NCBI GenBank assembly: GCA_947631395.1
Contig: CANRLF010000004.1
Location: forward strand, 85,608-149,607
Reading direction: 5' to 3'
Length of the DNA: 64,000 nucleotides
Origin: an uncultured Oscillospiraceae bacterium
GTDB lineage: Bacteria; Bacillota; Clostridia; Oscillospirales; Oscillospiraceae
The notes beneath the pieces were generated by a model that was not told where the DNA came from, did not search any database, and worked only from the letters and a program-made list of their open reading frames with translations. Below are positions 27,717 to 36,419 of this stretch, piece by piece (positions within the stretch are counted from its first letter, which is position 1; each line of letters starts with the position of its first letter). A program made the position numbers and the translations under genes.

Positions 27717-29051
27717 TTATTTCGTCTCGTCCTTCTCCTTGGAGAGCACGACGTTGGCGATGATGCCGAGGATAAGGGAGCAGGCCACGGTGCGGATCTC
27801 CACGGGGCCGAAGCTGACGGCAAGGCCGCCTACGCCGGTGATGAAGATGATGGAGGCCACGAAGAGGTTGCGGTTTTTGTTGAGGTCCACGCCCTGGAGC
27901 ATCTTGAAGCCGCTCATGGCGATGAAGCCGTAGAGGGCCACGCAGACGCCGCCCATGACGCAGTTGGGGATGGTCTGGAGGAAGGCCATAAGGGGCCCGA
28001 TGAAGCTGACAACGATGCACAGGGCCGCCGCGCCCCAGATGGAGATGACGGAGGCGTTGCGGGTGATGGCCACACAGCCGATGGACTCGCCGTAGGTGGT
28101 GTTGGGGCACCCGCCGAAGATAGCTCCGGCCATGGAGCCCACGCCGTCGCCAAGGAGGGTACGGGTGAGGCCCGGCTCCTCAAGAAGGTTGGTGCCGATG
28201 ATGGAGGACAGGTTCTTGTGGTCGGCCAGGTGCTCGGCGAATACCACGAAGGCCACGGGCACATAGGCGGTGAACAGGGTCACGAGGTAGGTGCCGGAGA
28301 TGTCCTTGAGGGAGGAGCCCTTGAGGAAGGTGAAGTCAGGCACAGCGAAGATCTTCATGCTCTCAAAGGCGGAGTAGTTGATGACGGTGAGGGCCGGGTT
28401 GCCGGTGAGCTTGCCGATAAGGGCGAATATGGAGGCGCAGGCGTAGCCGGCCAGGATGCCGAGAATGAAGGGGATGAGCTTTGCCATCTTCTTGCCGTAG
28501 GTGGAGCATATGATGGTGACGAAGAGAGTCACGAGGCCGCAGACGAGGGCCACGTAGACGCTACCGCCATCAACGGAGGAGGTGGTCAGGTCGCCCACGG
28601 CGTTACCGGCCAGGGAGAGCCCGATGATAGCCACGGTGGGCCCGATGATAACGGGGGGCATGAGCTTGTCGATCCACTTGACGCCGGCGAATTTGACAAC
28701 GATGGCGATGACCACGTAGACAAGGCCAGCCATTATAGCGCCGATGATGAGCCCCCAGTAGCCGGCGGCCATGGAGTAGGCGCCGGTGAAGGCGCTGATC
28801 ATGGAGCCGATGAAGGCGAAGGAGCTGCCGAGAAAGACGGGGCTTTTGCTCTTGGTGAAGAGAAGATAGACGAAGGTTCCAACACCGGCGCCGAAGATGG
28901 CGGCGGAGGCGGTGAGCTCAGAGCCGGTGCTTGAGTTTACAACCGCGGGGACCGCGATGGTGGCGGCCATGATGGCCAGGAGCTGCTGGATGGCGAAAAG
29001 AAGTATTTCGCCGGGCTTCGGTTTGTCCTTGATGTTGTAAATCAGGTTCAT
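27717..29051 (-). CDS. uraA: Uracil permease (NCS2 family)
   Basis: The 444-residue protein has about fourteen membrane segments. It shows the NCS2 features: QQLLAIMAATIAVPAVV at the start, GSSFAFIG and the NTTYGESIGCVAITRNAS motif, which matches UraA/PyrP uracil permeases more than xanthine permeases. It imports uracil with protons. A good promoter lies at 29097-29125. No PyrR-binding loop or purine riboswitch is seen in the 45-nt leader. Confidence 0.88.
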   Translation of the reverse strand: MNLIYNIKDKPKPGEILLFAIQQLLAIMAATIAVPAVVNSSTGSELTASAAIFGAGVGTFVYLLFTKSKSPVFLGSSFAFIGSMISAFTGAYSMAAGYWGLIIGAIMAGLVYVVIAIVVKFAGVKWIDKLMPPVIIGPTVAIIGLSLAGNAVGDLTTSSVDGGSVYVALVCGLVTLFVTIICSTYGKKMAKLIPFILGILAGYACASIFALIGKLTGNPALTVINYSAFESMKIFAVPDFTFLKGSSLKDISGTYLVTLFTAYVPVAFVVFAEHLADHKNLSSIIGTNLLEEPGLTRTLLGDGVGSMAGAIFGGCPNTTYGESIGCVAITRNASVISIWGAAALCIVVSFIGPLMAFLQTIPNCVMGGVCVALYGFIAMSGFKMLQGVDLNKNRNLFVASIIFITGVGGLAVSFGPVEIRTVACSLILGIIANVVLSKEKDETK

Positions 29052-29096
29052 ATTTGTTCCTTCTTCCCGTAACTTTATTTAGTTTTGCCTTGAAAA

Positions 29097-29125
29097 ATAT
29101 TACACTGAAAACCGTAAAACGTCAA
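29097..29125 (-). promoter_or_regulatory. SigA-type promoter of uraA
   Basis: On the minus strand TTGACG (29125-29120), 17 bp, TAATAT (29102-29097). Confidence 0.75.
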
Positions 29126-29219
29126 GGCAAACAGATTAATATCTGATTTTTTGTCGAAAAGGATAAAAAACCCCGCAAAACAGGGCAAAAATAGGTTTAA
29201 TATTCTTTTGTACAAACGG

Positions 29220-29248
29220 TTGCAATAGGTGGGCAAATGTATTAAAAT
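29220..29248 (+). promoter_or_regulatory. SigA-type promoter of lysA
   Basis: TTGCAA (29220-29225), 17 bp, TAAAAT (29243-29248), 33 bp before the lysA start. The 29126-29219 stretch is AT-rich with no recognised riboswitch. Confidence 0.75.
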
Positions 29249-29281
29249 GAATATGTATTATCACTTTGGAGGGTTAGTTCG

Positions 29282-30520
29282 ATGAAGAAAACCTTTGCCT
29301 CTAAGGAAAAATTTGAGGAGATCGCCGCCGAGTACGGCACGCCTGTACACGTATACGACGAGAAGGGCATCCGTGAGAACGCCAGGCGTCTAAACAAGGC
29401 GTTTTCCTGGAACCCCGGTTATAAGGAATATTTCGCCGTGAAGGCCACCCCGACGCCGAAGATACTGAAGATCCTCAAGGAGGAGGGTTGCGGCGTCGAC
29501 TGCTCCTCTCTCACTGAGCTTATGATGAGCGAAAGGTGCGGTTTTTCCGGTCACGATATAATGTTCTCCTCAAACGAGACCCCCGTGGCGGACATGAAAA
29601 AGGCCCGGGAGCTTGGGGCGTACATAAATCTGGACGACTACACCCATGTAAAATTTCTGAATGACATTTGCGGCATCCCGGAGTCCATCTGCTGTCGCTT
29701 CAACCCCGGCGGCGTGTTCTCGGTCGCGAACCAGATAATGGATAATCCCCGGGACGCCAAGTACGGCATGACCAGGGGACAGATGAAGAGCGCCTACCGC
29801 GATCTCCTCGCGCTGGGGGCAAAGGACTTCGGCATACACGCCTTTTTGGTATCCAACGCCACCTTCAACGAGTACTACCCCATGATGGCACGTCAGCTTT
29901 TTGAGCTGGCGGTGGAGCTACACCAGGCCACCGGGGCGCATATAGAGTTTGTGAACCTATCCGGCGGCATCGGCATACCCTATTACCCCGACCAGATAGC
30001 GCCCAATATCGAGGTCATAGCAAACGGCGTCCGGGAGGCATACAACGAGATACTTGTCCCCGCGGGGATGGGGGATGTGAAGATCTTCACGGAGCTGGGC
30101 CGTTATATGCTGGGCCCCTACGGTTGCCTCTTAACAAGGGCGGTACACGAAAAGCACATCTACAAGGAGTATATCGGCGTGGACGCCTGCGCCTGCAACC
30201 TGATGCGCCCGGCCATGTACGGGGCATATCACCACATAACTGTCCTTGGCAAGGAGAACGCGCCCCACGACCACCTCTACGACGTGGTGGGGAGCCTCTG
30301 CGAGAATAACGACAAGTTCGCCATAGACCGGGAGCTTCCGGAGATCGACATCGGGGACCTTCTGGTCATCCACGACACCGGCGCCCACGGCCACGCCATG
30401 GGGTATAACTACAACGGCAAGCTGAGAAGCGCCGAGGTGCTTTTGAGGGAGGACGGCTCCACGGAGCTCATAAGGAGAGCGGAGACCCCGGAGGACTACT
30501 TCGCGACCATGGTGTTTTAA
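29282..30520 (+). CDS. lysA: Diaminopimelate decarboxylase
   Basis: The 412-residue fold-type III PLP enzyme converts meso-diaminopimelate to lysine. KEYFAVKATPTPKIL carries the PLP lysine; GCGVDCSSLTEL, NLSGGIGIPY and the C-terminal DLLVIHDTGAHGHAMGYNYNG (CxxxD-type active-site region) fit LysA. It belongs to a divergent LysA branch in which the usual glycine loop is spelled differently. It is monocistronic with promoter and terminator, and it completes the pathway begun by asd. Confidence 0.92.
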   Translation: MKKTFASKEKFEEIAAEYGTPVHVYDEKGIRENARRLNKAFSWNPGYKEYFAVKATPTPKILKILKEEGCGVDCSSLTELMMSERCGFSGHDIMFSSNETPVADMKKARELGAYINLDDYTHVKFLNDICGIPESICCRFNPGGVFSVANQIMDNPRDAKYGMTRGQMKSAYRDLLALGAKDFGIHAFLVSNATFNEYYPMMARQLFELAVELHQATGAHIEFVNLSGGIGIPYYPDQIAPNIEVIANGVREAYNEILVPAGMGDVKIFTELGRYMLGPYGCLLTRAVHEKHIYKEYIGVDACACNLMRPAMYGAYHHITVLGKENAPHDHLYDVVGSLCENNDKFAIDRELPEIDIGDLLVIHDTGAHGHAMGYNYNGKLRSAEVLLREDGSTELIRRAETPEDYFATMVF

Positions 30521-30532
30521 AATAATTAAATT

Positions 30533-30574
30533 AAAACGGTGGGGATCCGAAAGCACGGATCTCCACCGTTTTTT
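30533..30574 (+). terminator. Bidirectional terminator after lysA
   Basis: A stem of about 17 bp with one mismatch around 30533-30570 has a T run on each strand, between convergent lysA and the lipoprotein gene. Confidence 0.9.
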
Positions 30575-30598
30575 ATGGCGTTTTTCAAATGCGGCCGC

Positions 30599-31495
30599 TC
30601 AGGGATCAAGAGCGAAAATATCTTCAGGCCATTCCCCGGAGCTGAGTATTTCGGTACCTTTCACGTCATCATTCACCACGGTCAGTTTCCCGTCAATAAG
30701 CTTCTCCTCTGTATAATGGTTCTTCCCGTCGATAACCGATGCCGTCTGGGTGAGTATACCGATGAGAACGGCCTTAAAGTCCTGGATGGTGTATTTCATA
30801 TAGTAATGGGTCATCCCGTCCGGTTCCACGCCAATTATCTCGTTCCGTCCCTTGGAAGGTACGCCGTTAGGGATCTCCTGATAGCCCTCTACATTGACAA
30901 AGCGGGCTGTCCCGGGGTCATACTGGAGACATGCCTCGGTCCCTATTTGTGCTCCAAAGCCCAGCTCAATGACAATATCCTCATATCCATCCGCATTCAC
31001 ATCCAGGATGCTGATTTTACGTATGTTATGGTGAAGGGAATATTCCTGCCTGTACTCATACCCCGACTCGCCGCACACGGCGCCTGAGGCCACATCGGTA
31101 ACGATAACGTCAAGATGACCGTCGATCCACCAGGTATCCTCCCAGTTTTCCGGGCCGTCGAGCACGGCGCTGAACAGAAGTTCGCGGCCATTGACGTCCA
31201 ATATTCTATCCGGGTAGACATCGAAGATGCTGTCAACACGCGTTCCGGGACTCAGGTCCGGCTCGGTCTGTCCGTCGTCACCGGAGGGAGGGGAGATCTG
31301 ATCGGGATCGGACTGACTGCCACCGTCGGATGGGGTATCCTCGCCCGCGTGGTCCGAGGCGCCGTCCCGCGGCGCGCCGCCATTGGCGAGGTCCGCCGCG
31401 CACGCGCAAAGGGTCGTAAGCAGGATCGCCGAGAGCACAAGAGCCAGAAGCCGCCTCCACCGCCCACCGGATAAAACACACGCGATGTTTCTCAT
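30599..31495 (-). CDS. Putative lipoprotein with VCBS-like segment
   Basis: The 298-residue protein starts at ATG 31495 after GGGAGGA. A signal sequence (RRLLALVLSAILLTTLCAC) ends in a plausible lipobox, LCA-C. A Ser/Pro/Gly/Asp-rich linker of about 60 residues follows. The C-terminal domain contains ISILDVNADGYEDIVIELG, an FG-GAP/VCBS-like calcium-loop pattern. It is probably a surface-anchored protein of unknown role. It has its own promoter at 31577-31605 and is convergent with lysA. Confidence 0.72.
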   Translation of the reverse strand: MRNIACVLSGGRWRRLLALVLSAILLTTLCACAADLANGGAPRDGASDHAGEDTPSDGGSQSDPDQISPPSGDDGQTEPDLSPGTRVDSIFDVYPDRILDVNGRELLFSAVLDGPENWEDTWWIDGHLDVIVTDVASGAVCGESGYEYRQEYSLHHNIRKISILDVNADGYEDIVIELGFGAQIGTEACLQYDPGTARFVNVEGYQEIPNGVPSKGRNEIIGVEPDGMTHYYMKYTIQDFKAVLIGILTQTASVIDGKNHYTEEKLIDGKLTVVNDDVKGTEILSSGEWPEDIFALDP

Positions 31496-31576
31496 ATAGG
31501 TATCCTCCCGCTTTATACGTCTATACTGCCACGGATAAAACATTGAAACGGGTAAAATAAGCATTTTTATAAAATC

Positions 31577-31605
31577 AGTATATTATGTAGCCTTGGGAAA
31601 GTCAA
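31577..31605 (-). promoter_or_regulatory. SigA-type promoter of the lipoprotein gene
   Basis: On the minus strand TTGACT (31605-31600), 17 bp, TATACT (31582-31577). Confidence 0.78.
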
Positions 31606-31680
31606 CGGCGGTCTTAAAAAATTCACATTTACGCACCTTGTTTATATTATTTTGAAAAGATCCGGGAAGAGGAAATACTT

Positions 31681-31726
31681 TTGATACATTTTTGATGCAA
31701 AACATATGCCGGGTTGATGCACCCGG
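31681..31726 (+). repeat. 11-bp phased direct repeats upstream of vanG
   Basis: TTGATACA (31681), TTGATGCA (31692), a degenerate copy sharing ATGC (31703) and TTGATGCA (31714) start exactly 11 bp apart. Direct repeats at helical phase are the usual target of OmpR/PhoB-type response regulators such as VanR. The last copy lies within a perfect inverted repeat, CCGGGT-TGATGC-ACCCGG (31709-31726). The remaining upstream gap (31606-31680) is AT-rich without a clear promoter. Confidence 0.55.
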
Positions 31727-31756
31727 GGGGTATGGTTTTCCCGGAGGCGATGAAAA

Positions 31757-32800
31757 ATGTCGAAAAAGACTGTGGCGGTGCTGTTCGGGGGACAGTCGAG
31801 CGAATACGGCGTGTCACTCCAGTCGGCGCTGTCGGTTTTGAAGAATATAAACAAGGAAAAATATGATGTGATACCTATCGGGATAACCGTGTCGGGGGAC
31901 TGGTACAGGTTCACAGGGGACATAGACCGCATCGGCACGGATGACTGGTGGGAGAACGTGGGGAAGCTGATACCGGTGACGGTGTCGGTGAGCCGCTCCA
32001 CCAGGGGACTTCTGGAGCTCCATGGGGCCAGGTGGAGCAGGGTGGAGGTGGACGCCGTATTCCCGGTGCTCCACGGCAGAAACGGAGAGGACGGGACCGT
32101 ACAGGGGATGCTGGAGCTTGCGGGGATACCTGTCATCGGCTGTGGGACGCTGGCCTCAGCCGTGGGCATGGACAAGGAGCGGGCACATGTACTGGCGAAG
32201 GCCGCGGGAGTGGCTGTGCCAAGGTCAGTGGGATTTGTGTCGTCAAACCGCCTGCGGGCGGCGAGGAGAGCCGTAAAATTCGGGTTCCCGCTGTTTGTAA
32301 AGCCAGTCCGGGCGGGGTCGTCCTTCGGGGTCACAAGAGTCGACAGGGAGGAGGACTTGCCACCGGCCATGGACGAGGCGCTGCGCTATGACAGCAGGGC
32401 CGTTATCGAGAAGGCCGTGCCGGGCTTTGAGGTGGGCTGTGCCGTGATGGGAAAGGATCAGCTGACGGTCGGACGGGTGGACGAGATAGAGCTGGCAGGC
32501 GGGTTTTTCGATTTTCAGGAGAAATACGACACGAAAACAGCGAAGCTACACATGCCGGCCAGGATCCCCGCCGAGACGGAAAAGCGGATACAGGATACGG
32601 CAAAGACAGTCTATCGGGCGCTGGACTGCTCAGGCTTTGCAAGAGTGGACATGTTCCTGACGCCCGAGCAGGACATAGTTTTCAACGAGGTGAACACCAT
32701 ACCCGGCCTTACGTCCCACAGCCGCTTCCCGGCGATGATGAGCGGAGTTGGGATCGACTTTCCGGATATGCTGGACAGGCTCCTGGAGATGTACATATGA
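31757..32800 (+). CDS. vanG: VanG-type D-alanine--D-serine ligase
   Basis: The 347-residue D-Ala-D-X ligase has an N-terminal KTVAVLFGGQSSEYGVSLQSA, the ATP-grasp segment PLFVKPVRAGSSFGVTRV, and a C-terminal FARVDMFLTP and NEVNTIPGLTSHSRFP with the metal-binding Glu-Asn. The omega-loop reads FFDFQEKYDTKTAKLHMPARI (EKY at 255-257), the spelling of the VanC/E/G D-Ala-D-Ser subgroup rather than VanA/B D-Ala-D-Lac or housekeeping Ddl. It overlaps the racemase gene by four bases. No vanXY, vanX, vanY, vanR or vanS is in the window, so inducible glycopeptide resistance cannot be claimed from this locus alone. Confidence 0.85.
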   Translation: MSKKTVAVLFGGQSSEYGVSLQSALSVLKNINKEKYDVIPIGITVSGDWYRFTGDIDRIGTDDWWENVGKLIPVTVSVSRSTRGLLELHGARWSRVEVDAVFPVLHGRNGEDGTVQGMLELAGIPVIGCGTLASAVGMDKERAHVLAKAAGVAVPRSVGFVSSNRLRAARRAVKFGFPLFVKPVRAGSSFGVTRVDREEDLPPAMDEALRYDSRAVIEKAVPGFEVGCAVMGKDQLTVGRVDEIELAGGFFDFQEKYDTKTAKLHMPARIPAETEKRIQDTAKTVYRALDCSGFARVDMFLTPEQDIVFNEVNTIPGLTSHSRFPAMMSGVGIDFPDMLDRLLEMYI

Positions 32801-34920
32801 GGGGCAGGGAGCCTGAGGGATACGCCGGGGTGGACCTGTTCCGCCTTATATCGGCGTTTTTGGTGGTGGCCATCCACACATCGCCGCTGGCGGACATCAC
32901 CCCGGTGGGGGATTTTGTGGTCACAAGCGTGATCGCCCGCCTTGCCGTGCCGTTTTTCTTTATGACAAGCGGATTTTTTACAGTGACGCGCTACGCGAAG
33001 GACGCCTCGGCCTTGGCGGCATTTGAAAAAAGGACGCTCCTTGTCTATCTGGCAGCCACGGCGATATACCTGCCTGTAAATATAAGAAACGGATATTTTA
33101 CTCAGGCGGACCTGCTGACGAGGCTACTGAGGGACGTCCTTTTTGACGGGACGTTTTATCATCTGTGGTATCTTCCGGCGGCGGCGCTGGGGGCGGCCAT
33201 AGCCTGGGCTCTTGTCCGCCGGGCCGATTACCCGGCGGCCTTCGCCGTGACTGGGGCCGTTTACCTTGTGGGCCTTTTCGGGGACAGCTGGTTTGGGGCG
33301 GCTGAGCCTGTGGCGGCGGGATTTTACGACGCTGTTTTTTGCCTCATGGACAGGACCAGGGTATTTATGGCGCCGCTTTTTTTCACGATGGGAGCCTTTA
33401 TCCGGGACAGCCGGCGCAGGTTGCCCTGGTACGCCTCGGCGGCCGGAACGGGCGCGGCCCTGGCGCTTATGACCGGCGAGGCGCTGGAGCTTCGGGCCTT
33501 GGGTTGGGCGAGGTTTTATACCATTTACCTGACGCTGCCGATATGCGCATTCTTTATCTTTGAGCTTCTGCTCGGTACATCCAGGGGACGGATGAGGTGG
33601 GCAAGGTCAATGGCCCTTTTGGTTTACATAATACATCCGCTGGCGATAATCGCCCTTCGGGGGGTAGCAAGGCCACTGGGGCTGTGGGAGGAGCTTATCG
33701 ACGACAGCGTTGTGAATTTCCTGGCGGTATGCGCTCTGTCGGCCGTTGTGGCGTTGCCGGCGGCGCTGGTCCTGGAGCGCCTCCGGCCGAAGAAGGACCG
33801 GGCACCCACGGGAAGGGCCTGGAGGGAGCTTGACAGCTCCGCCCTGGAGCACAACGCGAGCACCATGGTGGCGCTCATGCCGGAGGGGTGCGAGCTCATG
33901 GCCGTCATAAAGGCCAACGCATACGGCCACGGGGAATTTGAGGCGGCCAGGGTCCTGGAGGCCCGGGGCGTCAGGAGCTGGGCCGTGGCCACGGCGGAGG
34001 AGGGCGTCGCCCTCCGGCGCTACGGCATACACGGCAGGATACTTGTTCTGGGATACACGCACCCCGGGCTTGCCGGGGAGCTACGGCGCTGCCGTCTGAC
34101 CCAGACGGTAGTCAGCGTGGACCACGCCCGGGCGCTGAACGACACCGGGGTGAAGCTCGACGTACATCTGAAGATCGACACGGGTATGCACCGGCTTGGC
34201 GTCGGCTGGGCGGACAGTGAGGAAATAGTTGAGGTTTTCTCACTTAAAAATCTGAATGTAACAGGAGTTTATACCCATCTTGCCATGACGGAGAGCCGCG
34301 ACAGGGAGGCCCAGGAGTTCACAAGGCAACAGAGGGACAGGCTCTTTGCCGCGCTAAGGGCTCTTGAGGAGGCCGGTATCGAGCTGCCGCCTTATCACAT
34401 ACAGAGTACCTACGGCCTTTTGAACTATCCGGAGCTCAGCGTGGGGTATATCCGGGTGGGGCTGGGGATATACGGGGTCCTGTCGGCTCCGGGGGAGCAG
34501 ACGGCCCTGCGGCCCGATCTGTGGCCGGCGTTGTCCCTCAGGGCGCGGGTGGCGCTTGTGCGTCAGGTACCGGAAGGGGAGGGGGTTGGCTACGGAGGGC
34601 CATTCAGAAGGCCGGGGCCAGGCAGGATAGCCATCCTGCCCATAGGCTACGCCGACGGTTTTCCCCGGGAGCTCAGCGGCGGCGTGGGATATGTTCTAAT
34701 CCGCGGCAAGCGGGCCCCGGTGGTCGGGGCGGTGTGTATGGACCAGCTGGCGGTGGACGTGACGGATATCCCGGAGGCCGCCCCCGGGGACATCGCCACG
34801 GTAATCGGCCGCGACGGGGAGGAGGAGCTGACGGCCCCGGAGCTTGCGTCCATGGCCGGGACCATAACCAATGAGCTCCTGAGCCGCCTGGGACCGAGAC
34901 TTCCGGTGGTGGTGAAATAA
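32797..34920 (+). CDS. vanT: VanT-type membrane serine/alanine racemase
   Basis: The 707-residue fusion has residues 1-335 as an acyltransferase-3-like membrane domain of about ten helices (AGVDLFRLISAFLVVAIHTSP, AVPFFFMTSGFF). Residues 340-707 are an alanine-racemase domain with PLP lysine 372 in MAVIKANAYGHG, catalytic Tyr599 in VGYGGPF, and VCMDQLAVDVTD. This two-part layout is specific to VanT of the vanC/E/G clusters, where the membrane part is thought to help L-Ser supply. Asn692 (TNELLSR) probably sits where VanT replaces the alanine-racemase tyrosine that restricts serine; that alignment is from memory. It is translationally coupled to vanG and ends at a terminator. Confidence 0.87.
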   Translation: MRGREPEGYAGVDLFRLISAFLVVAIHTSPLADITPVGDFVVTSVIARLAVPFFFMTSGFFTVTRYAKDASALAAFEKRTLLVYLAATAIYLPVNIRNGYFTQADLLTRLLRDVLFDGTFYHLWYLPAAALGAAIAWALVRRADYPAAFAVTGAVYLVGLFGDSWFGAAEPVAAGFYDAVFCLMDRTRVFMAPLFFTMGAFIRDSRRRLPWYASAAGTGAALALMTGEALELRALGWARFYTIYLTLPICAFFIFELLLGTSRGRMRWARSMALLVYIIHPLAIIALRGVARPLGLWEELIDDSVVNFLAVCALSAVVALPAALVLERLRPKKDRAPTGRAWRELDSSALEHNASTMVALMPEGCELMAVIKANAYGHGEFEAARVLEARGVRSWAVATAEEGVALRRYGIHGRILVLGYTHPGLAGELRRCRLTQTVVSVDHARALNDTGVKLDVHLKIDTGMHRLGVGWADSEEIVEVFSLKNLNVTGVYTHLAMTESRDREAQEFTRQQRDRLFAALRALEEAGIELPPYHIQSTYGLLNYPELSVGYIRVGLGIYGVLSAPGEQTALRPDLWPALSLRARVALVRQVPEGEGVGYGGPFRRPGPGRIAILPIGYADGFPRELSGGVGYVLIRGKRAPVVGAVCMDQLAVDVTDIPEAAPGDIATVIGRDGEEELTAPELASMAGTITNELLSRLGPRLPVVVK

Positions 34921-34925
34921 TAATC

Positions 34926-34962
34926 GCCGCGGCAGAGCGTCGGTTCTGCCGCGGCAAATTTT
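34926..34962 (+). terminator. Terminator after vanT
   Basis: An 11-bp GC-rich stem (34926-34936 with 34945-34955) is followed by AAATTTT, six bases after the vanT stop codon. Confidence 0.82.
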
Positions 34963-35674
34963 AATAGAGATCCCAGAGGGCGTGCTCCTCGGCTATGAGA
35001 TCGCCGCCCTCGCCGTAAAGTCTCAGGGAGAGGTCAACTCCCCATTTTAGGAGCGTGTCCTCGCCGTAATAAAAATCGTTCCCGAAGTGTCCGTCGACAT
35101 CAAGGGCGTCCCTGTTTTGCGTATCCGATCCGAAAACGAAGGTGAACATGCCATCGATTTCGCGCATAGCCTCAAGCGTCAGGCACTCGCTGCCCGTGTC
35201 CGGATCGTCGCCGATGTACCGAAGCTCCAGCTCCGCCCGCCGGGCCAGGGGGTAGTCATCGAAAACGAAGAGGTAGTTTGGGCCTTCCGGGCCGCCGACT
35301 TGGGGACAGGCGGTGGCGAAGGTCACGCCGGGCCGCGTGTCCACCGGGAGGATGTGGGCGTCGGTGTGGGAGAAGCGGAAAATAGACCCAACTGTTTGGC
35401 GCTCGGTCACACCAAGGGCGAAGCCGTCGCCCTCACGGAGGACGTAGACGCCCTCGTGAAGCCCGTCGGAGATCGGGAGCTTCTCCACTATCTCACCGGG
35501 CCCCATGAAGGATGCCCGCTCGGCGCGGCGGAGGGCCTGCAGGCAGGTGCAGGGCTGACCGTCGCGGAGGATATACATGGCGAAGAGCATGAGCGCCGAG
35601 AGGGCGATATAAATGACAGTCTGGACTTTGGCGTTGACTCTCAGCCTGCGGAAAAAGGATTTAAACGCCATCAT
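34961..35674 (-). CDS. Membrane-anchored protein, unknown
   Basis: The 237-residue protein has an N-terminal anchor (VQTVIYIALSALMLFAMYIL, about 19-38) and a soluble extracytoplasmic domain of about 195 residues rich in Asp, Tyr and Phe (FVFDDYPLARRAELELRYIG). No family is recognised. ATG 35674 follows GGGAGGT; the next codon is also ATG. It overlaps the preceding gene by 14 bp and is the last gene of a PadR operon, so it probably acts with the HAAS-domain protein at the membrane. Confidence 0.68.
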   Translation of the reverse strand: MMAFKSFFRRLRVNAKVQTVIYIALSALMLFAMYILRDGQPCTCLQALRRAERASFMGPGEIVEKLPISDGLHEGVYVLREGDGFALGVTERQTVGSIFRFSHTDAHILPVDTRPGVTFATACPQVGGPEGPNYLFVFDDYPLARRAELELRYIGDDPDTGSECLTLEAMREIDGMFTFVFGSDTQNRDALDVDGHFGNDFYYGEDTLLKWGVDLSLRLYGEGGDLIAEEHALWDLY

Positions 35675-36419
35675 TTCTATCACCTCCCGGCTCCACTCTG
35701 AGACGAAGCTCACGGCCGTAGTCTGAGTACCTAAGCTCAAACCACGAAGCATCCTCAATACCCGTTACGGTTCCCTCATAATGGTCGGTGAGCGGGCCGG
35801 ACCAGGCGTAGCTTATGTGCAGTGATCTATTACGGTCCCAGTCATCGTCGAGGGGCATTTTGTAGACATTGCCCCGGCTGTCCTCCACATAAAAGCCGTG
35901 GTCAAGGCTGGCCTTTTTTGACCAGGGCAGGGGCCGCCTGACATCCAGGGTGAAATAGACTGTACCGGCGGGGCCTTTGGTTACCCGGGCGATACCAAGG
36001 GTGTAGCCGTCAAGGTTGGCCTTGCAGTCTGGGTAGACGATAGATTGAGCGGCGGACCATATCTCGTTTTCCACGGGCCTTTGAAATCCGCCGTTGAGAG
36101 CAAAAGCCAGCAGAACGGCGGCGAACATAAGGGCAAAAATTATTAAAACGATTTTCGCCACAAGCTGTACCCGCCACCAGACGGGCTTATATATCCCGGC
36201 AAGCTCCCGGCCGGTCTCGTTAAAGTCGCCCATGGCCCGGACCGTCATTGTCTGGGCCTCCTTTTTGCCGATACCGGCGGCCGTAAGATCGGATAGTCTG
36301 TCCTCCATGTGGCCATAGAGCTCATTGTAGAGCTCCCGGCGGAGGCGCTTGCCCTTCACGTAGGTGAGGGCGCTCTCGCACCAGGCGGAGAGGACAGGAT
36401 CGTCCTCACGCTTTTTCAT
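35661..36419 (-). CDS. HAAS/DUF1700-like membrane protein
   Basis: The 252-residue protein begins with the N-terminal HAAS-type helical signalling domain (KRLRRELYNELYGHMEDRL, then EAQTMTVRAMGDFNETGREL), one membrane helix (IVLIIFALMFAAVLLAFAL, about 90-108) and a beta-rich outer domain (about 130-250). HAAS and DUF1700 proteins are regularly encoded downstream of PadR regulators and are presumed to be membrane partners. It overlaps both neighbours, at ATGA with the PadR gene and by 14 bp with the next gene. Confidence 0.8.
   Translation of the reverse strand: MKKREDDPVLSAWCESALTYVKGKRLRRELYNELYGHMEDRLSDLTAAGIGKKEAQTMTVRAMGDFNETGRELAGIYKPVWWRVQLVAKIVLIIFALMFAAVLLAFALNGGFQRPVENEIWSAAQSIVYPDCKANLDGYTLGIARVTKGPAGTVYFTLDVRRPLPWSKKASLDHGFYVEDSRGNVYKMPLDDDWDRNRSLHISYAWSGPLTDHYEGTVTGIEDASWFELRYSDYGRELRLRVEPGGDRNDGV

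Noticed and set aside
27696..28934. A 412-codon open frame antisense to uraA
   Set aside because: Composition (Gly/Asp/His/Ala repeats) is typical of a reverse-strand shadow, and the opposite strand encodes a clear NCS2 permease.
29052..29281. Possible purine or lysine riboswitch between uraA and lysA
   Set aside because: The gap is AT-rich with two good promoters, and each leader is too short; no conserved aptamer core could be found.
31757..34920. Calling the locus a vancomycin-resistance operon
   Set aside because: vanXY and vanRS are not present in the window, and many commensal Clostridia carry vanG-like ligases without resistance.
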